Assembly: GCA_023399035.1 (NCBI GenBank)
Contig: JAEWQX010000126.1
Coordinates: 1 to 5,098 of the forward strand
Length of the DNA stretch: 5,098 nucleotides
DNA from: Bacillota bacterium
Lineage (GTDB): Bacteria; Bacillota; Clostridia; Clostridiales; Clostridiaceae
Direction: 5' to 3'
The notes beneath the pieces are model-generated. The model searched no databases and was not told where the DNA came from. It saw nothing but the letters and a program-made list of their open reading frames with translations. The stretch's first letter is position 1, and each line of letters opens with the position of its first letter. The translations under genes and the position numbers were made by a program. This document shows positions 1 through 5,098 of the stretch, in pieces.

Positions 1-264
1 ATCATTAGGACATTCTATAACAGCAGTTACATTCATCCTGTTTTTTGCTGCTGTTAATCTGCTTATTGTTATTTTAAATCCATCTTTTTCTACTGTACTG
101 TTGATATAAGTTGTGTAGTCTGTTTTAACAGTTTCTTCATAAGCTGAATCTGCCTTGTTTATTTCTTCTGCTGAAACTGGTATAGTCATTATCCCCATGG
201 CAAACATAAAACTCATAATTCCGGATAATGGTGCAAATAATTTACTAATTTGTTTTGATTTCAT
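1..264 (-). CDS. Secreted protein, N-terminal part (possibly DUF4179-like), truncated by window edge
   Basis: The open frame runs off the left edge and leaves only the first 88-89 residues. It opens with a classical Sec signal peptide: a basic start (KSKQISK), a hydrophobic core rich in M, F, I and A, and a probable signal peptidase I site after PVSA, before EEINKAD. The mature part is polar and then reaches a segment reading TYINSTVEKDGFKITISRL followed by NVTAVIE. This looks like the beginning of the beta-sandwich found in DUF4179/DUF5643-type extracellular domains of Clostridia; that match is from memory of the family pattern and is tentative. Two ATG codons are adjacent (267 and 264). A GGGGGAG site ends 2 bases before the first and 5 before the second, so 264 is the better start. 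The gene follows the helicase/coiled-coil cassette on the same strand but appears to have its own promoter. Existence of the gene is secure; its function is not. Confidence 0.8.
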   Translation of the reverse strand, partial: MKSKQISKLFAPLSGIMSFMFAMGIMTIPVSAEEINKADSAYEETVKTDYTTYINSTVEKDGFKITISRLTAAKNRMNVTAVIECPND

Positions 265-269
265 CATAT

Positions 270-276
270 CTCCCCC
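270..276 (-). promoter_or_regulatory. Ribosome binding site of the secreted-protein gene
   Basis: On the minus strand this reads GGGGGAG. Its 2-base distance to the ATG at 267 is too short for normal initiation, while the 5-base distance to the ATG at 264 is acceptable. The site therefore favours the second of the two adjacent ATG codons. Confidence 0.65.
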
Positions 277-295
277 GTAGCTTATATTAACAGAT

Positions 296-325
296 AGTAT
301 ATATCCATTGTGGATATATTATCAC
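296..325 (-). promoter_or_regulatory. Candidate sigma-A-type promoter of the secreted-protein gene
   Basis: On the minus strand a TATACT box (296-301, five of six matches to TATAAT) lies 18 bases downstream of GTGATA (320-325, four of six matches to TTGACA). Transcription would start near 289, leaving a short leader before the ribosome binding site. The spacer is almost entirely occupied by the palindrome at 299-319. The -10 match is good and the -35 is weak, and AT-rich DNA yields such matches by chance, so this is a candidate only. Confidence 0.4.
299..319. promoter_or_regulatory. 9+9 bp palindrome, probable repressor operator
   Basis: The half-sites are ATATATCCA (299-307) and TGGATATAT (311-319), a perfect inverted repeat around the three bases TTG. 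It fills the spacer of the candidate promoter and overlaps its -10 box, which is where a dimeric repressor would block RNA polymerase. No run of T follows it on either strand, so it is not an intrinsic terminator for the upstream gene. The binding protein is unknown. Confidence 0.5.
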
Positions 326-357
326 ATTTTGTTAATTAATTCCATGTTGTATTTATT

Positions 358-2166
358 CTATTTAAAGTGAATTTTCAGCTTTTCTCTTGCAGAGATACGC
401 CCATTATCAGCAGCCTTATTATACCAGTGCTTAGCCTTATTCTTATTCTTCTCTACAAATATACCCTTTAAAAATACATCTCCAAGATACTCCATATATT
501 CTGGTTTAGTCTGTGATAGATAATTACATAAGCCTATGAAAGATCTTCTAGACTCCATATGGCCATTAAGTCCCGCCATCTTATACATTTCCAATGCACC
601 TGTATAGTTATGTTTTCTCAGCTCTATGTTTCCTAATATAAACTGAAAGTCAGTATTGTTTTTTTGTGCCTGTGAATTAAACATCTTTTCAAGTTCCTTC
701 ACCTTTTCAACAGAAGCCAGATCCCCGCTTTCTGCTCCTTTTTTGAAAGAATTATATGCCTCTTCATATTTTCCATTGTTTAAGTGATTAATCCCCTCTT
801 GATATGTGCTCATCTTCATTTCATTTGATAAATCTCTTATTGAAATTTTTGTATTGATAGGATTATTGTTACGAGTCAGCTCATCCCTTACTGTATTCTT
901 CTGTCTTATATTTAAACTTTCCCTAATACTTCTATTATAATTATCATTCACAGTATTTTGCTCTTTTAACATAGATTCTTCAATACTATTCGTATTTTTA
1001 TTATTATTGAATTCCTCAATCTTCTGTTCAAACAAAGTGCCTATTTCCTGTATAAGACTATCTTTTATTGCTTTCTTTACTTCATCTACAACTTCATCTT
1101 TCATTTTACTGTTACTGAATACATCATCCCTTTTTGCCATCTTAAGATTCATCTGATCCAGCTTATTATCAAGAATAGAAATCTTATTCTCCAGATACCC
1201 TATTGCAATCTTGCTGTCACTGACTTCCTTTGTTATACTTCCGTCATTTCTTATGTTTTCATATAAGATCTTATTTAAAGTATCGGATATCTCTTTACAC
1301 TGCTTGTTTATAATATCTGCAAGCTTTCTATCTAAGGTCTGCTGGTTTTTTGACATTATATTTATCTTTTCAGAAATATTATCAATACGAGTATCAATAT
1401 TGCTGAATTTCTCTTCTAGTATATTCATATTTTCTATGAGAGAAGACTTCTCCATTTCACTATTAAGCTTGAAAATATTCTCATCAAATTTCAATACTGC
1501 ATTATTAATCTTAGAAATACATTCGGACATTTGAGATATTTTTTTATTTATTTCACTTCCATATATTTTATCCACATTGTCCTTAATCTGCTCAATATGA
1601 TTTTTTGCTTCTATAATGCTGCTGCATTGGTTATTGAATTCTTCTATACTCTGCTTTATATTAACACTGTATTTCTTTATATCTTCAATATATATCCTGA
1701 AATCTGAATTATCCATATCAGAGGAGATTACAGCAAGCTGATTATTTATATTCTCAGCATTGATTTGAAAATCATCTATTCCTTCTTTTATTCTGTTAAT
1801 TTCATCAAGCTGAATTTTCCTAGATTCCTCAACAGCCTGTCCATATTCTCTTATTATAGTTTCATGCTCTTCTGCCATATTCTTTATACTATCTTTTGTT
1901 TCATTTAATAATCTTATATTATCATCAAGGCCTGAATACAGACTAACAACACTTTCCCTCTGTTCCTGTGCCGATTTATGTATATTTTCTATTACTTCAT
2001 TAATGTCTTCCTTATTTATATCAATTATTGTTCCAAGGTCTTCCATACTTGTACTTATAGAACTCACTGCCTCTTCAAGCCTGTCTATAGATTTCCTTGT
2101 ATGTTCTATTGCCTGTACACCAGCTTCAAAAGCATTAATAGTTGTCATTTTTAAAGTAGTATCCAC
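358..2166 (-). CDS. Coiled-coil protein with C-terminal Sel1/TPR-like repeats, 602 aa
   Basis: I do not recognise a named family. No signal peptide or membrane segment is visible, so the protein should be cytoplasmic. Residues about 10-390 are almost continuously helical with hydrophobic residues at heptad spacing (for example SIDRLEEAVSSI and NISEKINIM) and many I, K, E, D, N and S residues: a long coiled coil, probably broken near 150-160 and 300-310. A polar, asparagine-rich linker (about 388-450) follows. The C-terminus holds helical repeats at about 454-482, 507-535 and 557-589. The last is a textbook Sel1-like repeat, with LGDVFLKG and then KAKHWYNKAADNG. Start choice: the frame opens with GTG at 2166, preceded by GGAGG 7 bases upstream; the first ATG (residue 7) has no suitably spaced site. 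The gene begins 44 bases after the helicase gene with no terminator between, so the two are probably cotranscribed and functionally linked. A scaffold, sensor or regulator of the helicase partner is a plausible role, by inference. The frame is intact and ends with TAG. Confidence 0.9.
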   Translation of the reverse strand: MDTTLKMTTINAFEAGVQAIEHTRKSIDRLEEAVSSISTSMEDLGTIIDINKEDINEVIENIHKSAQEQRESVVSLYSGLDDNIRLLNETKDSIKNMAEEHETIIREYGQAVEESRKIQLDEINRIKEGIDDFQINAENINNQLAVISSDMDNSDFRIYIEDIKKYSVNIKQSIEEFNNQCSSIIEAKNHIEQIKDNVDKIYGSEINKKISQMSECISKINNAVLKFDENIFKLNSEMEKSSLIENMNILEEKFSNIDTRIDNISEKINIMSKNQQTLDRKLADIINKQCKEISDTLNKILYENIRNDGSITKEVSDSKIAIGYLENKISILDNKLDQMNLKMAKRDDVFSNSKMKDEVVDEVKKAIKDSLIQEIGTLFEQKIEEFNNNKNTNSIEESMLKEQNTVNDNYNRSIRESLNIRQKNTVRDELTRNNNPINTKISIRDLSNEMKMSTYQEGINHLNNGKYEEAYNSFKKGAESGDLASVEKVKELEKMFNSQAQKNNTDFQFILGNIELRKHNYTGALEMYKMAGLNGHMESRRSFIGLCNYLSQTKPEYMEYLGDVFLKGIFVEKNKNKAKHWYNKAADNGRISAREKLKIHFK

Positions 2167-2173
2167 TTTTGTG

Positions 2174-2178
2174 CCTCC
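2174..2178 (-). promoter_or_regulatory. Ribosome binding site fixing the GTG start of the coiled-coil gene
   Basis: The minus strand reads GGAGG here, 7 bases before the GTG at 2166 and 25 bases before the next in-frame ATG (2148). It is the only strong Shine-Dalgarno match in the gap between the two cassette genes and decides in favour of the GTG start. Confidence 0.8.
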
Positions 2179-2210
2179 AATACTAATATTTTTATCTTAA
2201 TGTATCAATG

Positions 2211-4796
2211 TTATATCTCGTCTGCCTTATATGTAATTTTCTGTACCTGTTCATATATCTTGTCTTTATTTTTATTCATATTAAAGATACTTTTTTCCAT
2301 ATATTCTTTAAATATCTCATTAAATCTTGCAATTAGTATATCATCACTGCTTTCTTCTGCAATCTTTATTATATCTTCATCTATATCCCTGAATGAATCT
2401 CTTATTTCCTCAAAGGTATCTTCATTATTAATCAATGATCTCAATGCATCCGTATATTCTTCAGCCTGAATGTAGCATTCAAATGCATATCTGTATTCAC
2501 CAATCTCCGCAAGACTATCACCTGCTTTTTTGTGGTTACCCATGCTGTTTTCAATAAATGCTTCACATCTGGCAATTCCATGTTTAACCTCAAATGATGA
2601 TTTTCTAGCCTTCTTATATGCATCTATAGCCATTTCATACTGACCGTTTCTTTCTAAATGCATTCCTCTTTTATAATGTTCATCATCACTTGAAACCCTG
2701 GAAAGCTTTAATTTCTCAAGATTAAATTCAGATATTGTCTTCAGATTATCCTTAAAGAATTCTAGAAACTCTGAATTAGCATCTTCTTCAATAAAACATA
2801 TATTGTCCCTTGCCCTTGTTACAAATACATATACAAGATTAAAGTAATACCTGTATTCGCTGTCATTCAGTACACTGCCAGACGAAAAAATATCTTTCCA
2901 CTTTTCACTTAAAGATGTCAATATGTTATACCCCAGTATATATTCATTTTCAAGGCCCTTGTATTCTTTTATTGTATATACTGTAGATTCATTATTCTGC
3001 TCTTTAAATCTTTCTTTTTCCTCATCACCTATTACCAATATATCAAGATATGCTCTTTCATCATTTATTGAAGAAAGCACTTCCCTTGAGACAGTACTTT
3101 TATTGATTATAAACAGCTTTTCCTTTGAATCCCTGATAGGTATTTCCTTATAATCATGCTTTTCTTCATTTTTCAGCTTAAGCTTTTTAAGATCCTTGAG
3201 CCTGTTTGAAAAATCTACAATGCTCCTGCCTGATCTATAGTTCTTTGTTATTGTCCTGCTCTTAAACTTAAGGAGACCATTCCATGATTTGAATATTGCT
3301 TCTATTCTCTCTGTCTTAAAAAATGTAGGATTTATTGTCTGATTATAATCTCCTGAAAACAGTATATTCTCCTTCTGCTTTGCTATCCTGAAAAGAAAGT
3401 ATATTTCCATTTCACTCAGGTCCTGTATTTCATCACTTATTATAAAATCAAATAATGATGTTCCCTTTCCATTTTCATTAATTAGAGCAAGTCTTACTGC
3501 GTCATTTTCATCAATCTTGTTTTCCTTTGTAAGCTTGTCCTGATATTTTTCAAATATCCTGTATATATATCTCTTCTCATCTTCATTGAATCTGGATTCT
3601 TTTCTCGTAAGCCTGTTATATGTGTCAAAGTCTATATATCTCTTCCTGCATATTTCTTCATCCGCTTTCTCATATATCAACATGAGGTCTTTTGCAAAAG
3701 CTCTCATATTCCTTTCATTACTGTTTATTACCGTATTAATTTCTGCAAGCTTTCCTTTTGCTATGTAAAGATAATCTCCATTTACATAAGCATATTCCTT
3801 AGTTTTATTTGTGATATATTCAACAAATTCAGGATCAAACATATTTATATGAATTTTTATGTCAATCCAGTCTATAGGCACAATTCCCTTGATTATGCCG
3901 CGAATTTCTTTCCATACATCCATAGGCGTAATTTTTCTGCTGCTTTCAATAATCTTCTCTGCCCACAGCGTAAATTCTTCATATTTTATGTACTGAGTTT
4001 TTCTGCTTTTTCTCAATATATAATCATTTATTTGATGAAATTCTACATTATTATTTTTCTCTCCATCATATATGGCATTGTAAATAGATTCTGCATCTTT
4101 TCTCAGAAAATCTGAATAAGTAAAATATCCAACATGAAATCCACGTTTTGAAAGTTCACATGCCTTATGTATTGCAATTGTAGTTTTTCCGCTTCCTGCA
4201 CTGCCAAATAGAAAAAGAGGTGTAATATTGTTTTTTATTATTTCAAACTGCTCACTATTTAAGTAATATTTTGCCTTTTCATCTTTGGAATCAATTATCT
4301 CATTCATTTCATTAATTGATAATATACGGTTCACTGTATTTTCATAATCATAATCATACTGATAACACATATTGTTTACCAAAAAGTCAAAATCTGATTC
4401 ATTTTTATTTTGTTCTATAATATTTCCAATGCTGTTTATTGCTTCTGACTTAATCTTTACTATGTTACGTCCTCTTCTTATCTGGCTGTCATGATTGCAG
4501 AATTCCAGAAATACAAGAGAATTATATGATTCAGGTCTCAGTCCCAAATATTTCCCAAATGTAAAAATAACTCTGTCCTTTTCATTTATCCTGAATTTAA
4601 ACATCTTTTCAATCCGTGTATTTCCCTTAATTTCACGAACATACCATCCATTATTCATATTGGTCAGATTATATCCACCGCTTATAAATTCCCTTGCAAA
4701 GCTCAATATTTTCCCCAAAATTTTGTTATATAAATTATCCTCAATACTCTTCCTTAAATTCTGTCCTAAAATTATTTCATTTTTCCCACTATACAT
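2211..4796 (-). CDS. RelE/ParE-like domain fused to SF1 (UvrD/Rep-type) helicase and TPR-like repeats, 861 aa
   Basis: Probable ATP-driven nucleic-acid translocase or helicase, cytoplasmic. Domains in order: residues about 1-125 show a RelE/ParE toxin-like pattern (GWYVREIKG, MFKFRINEKDRVIF, then LVFLEFCNHDSQIRRGRN). Residues 179-670 hold the UvrD-type motifs: Q-motif LNSEQFEII (179-187), Walker A GSAGSGKTT (198-206; K204), Ia near FTYSDFLRKDA (225-235), Walker B with DEIQD (455-459), motif III SGDYNQTINP (481-490), motif IV NYRSGRSI (519-526), motif V TIKEYKGLE (608-616) and motif VI YVFVTRARD (656-664). Residues about 705-790 form at least two TPR-like units (GMHLERNGQYEMAIDAYKKA is the clearest). 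All ATPase motifs look intact. No nuclease domain is visible, and the segment between motifs IV and V is short, so the 2B subdomain seems absent. ATG at 4796 is the first start after an in-frame stop; AAAGGA lies 10 bases upstream. It is first in the pair with the coiled-coil gene. Motor assignment is firm; the RelE-like call is moderate; a defence role is inference. Confidence 0.93.
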   Translation of the reverse strand: MYSGKNEIILGQNLRKSIEDNLYNKILGKILSFAREFISGGYNLTNMNNGWYVREIKGNTRIEKMFKFRINEKDRVIFTFGKYLGLRPESYNSLVFLEFCNHDSQIRRGRNIVKIKSEAINSIGNIIEQNKNESDFDFLVNNMCYQYDYDYENTVNRILSINEMNEIIDSKDEKAKYYLNSEQFEIIKNNITPLFLFGSAGSGKTTIAIHKACELSKRGFHVGYFTYSDFLRKDAESIYNAIYDGEKNNNVEFHQINDYILRKSRKTQYIKYEEFTLWAEKIIESSRKITPMDVWKEIRGIIKGIVPIDWIDIKIHINMFDPEFVEYITNKTKEYAYVNGDYLYIAKGKLAEINTVINSNERNMRAFAKDLMLIYEKADEEICRKRYIDFDTYNRLTRKESRFNEDEKRYIYRIFEKYQDKLTKENKIDENDAVRLALINENGKGTSLFDFIISDEIQDLSEMEIYFLFRIAKQKENILFSGDYNQTINPTFFKTERIEAIFKSWNGLLKFKSRTITKNYRSGRSIVDFSNRLKDLKKLKLKNEEKHDYKEIPIRDSKEKLFIINKSTVSREVLSSINDERAYLDILVIGDEEKERFKEQNNESTVYTIKEYKGLENEYILGYNILTSLSEKWKDIFSSGSVLNDSEYRYYFNLVYVFVTRARDNICFIEEDANSEFLEFFKDNLKTISEFNLEKLKLSRVSSDDEHYKRGMHLERNGQYEMAIDAYKKARKSSFEVKHGIARCEAFIENSMGNHKKAGDSLAEIGEYRYAFECYIQAEEYTDALRSLINNEDTFEEIRDSFRDIDEDIIKIAEESSDDILIARFNEIFKEYMEKSIFNMNKNKDKIYEQVQKITYKADEI

Positions 4797-4846
4797 GTGT
4801 CTTATTTCCTTTGTTTAATACTGCTCATGCTTACTGTAATGTATTA

Positions 4847-4874
4847 TTAACTACTCTCTATATTGAGTAGTTAA
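4847..4874. promoter_or_regulatory. 10+10 bp inverted repeat upstream of the helicase gene, probable operator
   Basis: The half-sites TTAACTACTC (4847-4856) and GAGTAGTTAA (4865-4874) are perfect reverse complements separated by 8 bases. The repeat lies 50 bases upstream of the helicase start codon, in the only intergenic region that could hold the cassette promoter. No T-tract follows on the minus strand, so it is not a terminator. An operator for a dimeric regulator is the simplest reading; a hairpin in the 5' leader is the alternative. I could not fix a convincing -35/-10 pair beside it. Confidence 0.55.
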
Positions 4875-4983
4875 ACACATTTATTCATATTTATATATAC
4901 ACAAGCTTAAATTTATAATATATTGCTATAACATTCATATTATATTATATTTTAATCTATAATACCATTTAAAGAAATTTTTG
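4875..4983. other. Very AT-rich intergenic segment, presumed promoter region of the cassette
   Basis: About 13% G+C across 4881-4970 by hand count. It contains many TATA-like runs but no -35 box good enough to define a promoter, and I see no gene in it. Its position between the terminator of the right-hand gene and the operator-like repeat suggests that the helicase/coiled-coil transcript starts here or within the repeat, with the AT-rich tracts possibly acting as an UP element. Confidence 0.4.
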
Positions 4984-5014
4984 AAAAACCTGATTCGCAA
5001 CAAGTTGCGAATCA
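4984..5014 (-). terminator. Intrinsic terminator of the right-hand gene
   Basis: On the minus strand TGATTCGCAA, a four-base loop CTTG, and TTGCGAATCA form a perfect 10 bp stem (4991-5014), followed by GG and five T residues (4984-4988). The plus strand has no T-tract after the stem, so it should act only on the leftward transcript. The stop codon of the right-hand gene (5012-5014) is the first three bases of the stem. The T-tract is short and is interrupted by C, so efficiency may be moderate. Confidence 0.8.
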
Positions 5015-5098
5015 ATCTTCATCACCTTCAGACTTATATTCCAAAAGTTTTTTGTTAAGTTCATCTGCAGTCTTTGAATCTTTTTTATATAACATAAA
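5012..5098 (-). CDS. C-terminal end of an unidentified protein, truncated by window edge
   Basis: The last 28 codons and a TGA stop lie in the window. The visible tail is hydrophilic and charged: LYKKDSKTADEL, then NKKLLEYKSEGDED at the end. It looks like a terminal amphipathic helix with an acidic tip. Support comes from the open frame ending exactly at a terminator hairpin on the same strand. An ATG at 5093-5095 lies in frame, but only one codon is visible before it, so whether this is the end of a longer gene (more likely) or a 27-residue small protein cannot be settled here. The family is not recognisable from this fragment. Confidence 0.65.
   Translation of the reverse strand, partial: FMLYKKDSKTADELNKKLLEYKSEGDED

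Noticed and set aside
299..319. Palindrome as an intrinsic terminator of the coiled-coil gene
   Set aside because: The stem is AT-rich and is followed on the minus strand by ACTATCTG, with no T-tract.
1211..1534. Plus-strand open frame opposite the coiled-coil gene
   Set aside because: It is antisense to the coiled-coil gene. Its product is a low-complexity S/F/I/L string caused by reading A-rich codons backwards, and nothing supports independent translation.
2200..2469. Plus-strand open frame crossing the gap between the two cassette genes
   Set aside because: Hydrophobic I/S/L-rich reverse shadow of the helicase 3' end; its apparent membrane-like character comes from the complement of K/E/D-rich coding sequence.
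2211..4796. Helicase as the GajB subunit of a Gabija system
   Set aside because: The neighbour is a coiled-coil/Sel1 protein rather than an OLD-family ATPase-nuclease, and the N-terminal RelE-like domain and C-terminal TPR units do not fit GajB.
4495..4818. Plus-strand open frame over the helicase 5' end
   Set aside because: Shadow of the helicase N-terminus with no domain sense; the minus-strand frame with full SF1 motifs is clearly the real gene. The same applies to the other plus-strand frames at 2003-2200, 2923-3153, 3586-3768 and 3849-4115, and to the minus-strand frame at 2441-2623.
4847..4874. Inverted repeat as a transposon or IS end, or an attachment site
   Set aside because: It is a single closely spaced dyad. 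There is no transposase or integrase gene, no matching copy on the other side of the cassette, and no visible target-site duplication.
1..5098. CRISPR array, tRNA or rRNA genes
   Set aside because: No regularly spaced direct repeats were seen, and no cloverleaf-like or rRNA-like GC-rich conserved segments are visible on either strand.

Overview
The window comes from an AT-rich genome (about 30% G+C by eye) with heavy use of ATA, AAA, TTA and AGA codons and strong purine-rich Shine-Dalgarno sites. One partial gene carries a typical Gram-positive signal peptide. Together these suggest a low-GC Bacillota, most likely a member of the Clostridia; the genus cannot be told from this sequence. Every gene I can support lies on the minus strand, so the window is transcribed from right to left.

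Layout in order of transcription. (1) 5012-5098 is the last 28 codons of an unidentified gene entering from the right. Its TGA stop forms the first bases of an intrinsic terminator hairpin (4984-5014). (2) 4797-4983 is a very AT-rich intergenic stretch holding a 10+10 bp inverted repeat (4847-4874), a likely operator for what follows. (3) 2211-4796 encodes an 861-residue protein with a RelE/ParE-like N-terminal domain, a complete set of superfamily 1 (UvrD/Rep-type) helicase motifs and C-terminal TPR-like repeats. (4) Forty-four bases downstream, 358-2166 encodes a 602-residue soluble protein with a GTG start: a long coiled coil followed by Sel1/TPR repeats. (5) After a 90-base gap holding a promoter-like sequence with a 9+9 bp palindrome in its spacer, 1-264 is the start of a secreted protein, possibly of the DUF4179-like group, cut by the window edge.

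The interesting unit is the two-gene cassette 358-4796. It joins a toxin-fold domain without an adjacent antitoxin, an SF1 helicase motor that seems to lack the usual 2B subdomain, and a coiled-coil partner; both proteins end in helical-repeat protein-interaction modules. This resembles the make-up of prokaryotic conflict (phage-defence or stress-response) systems: a sensor or motor, an effector domain and a scaffold. I know of no named defence system that exactly matches this pair. The functional reading is inference from domains, while the gene boundaries and helicase motifs are read directly from the sequence.
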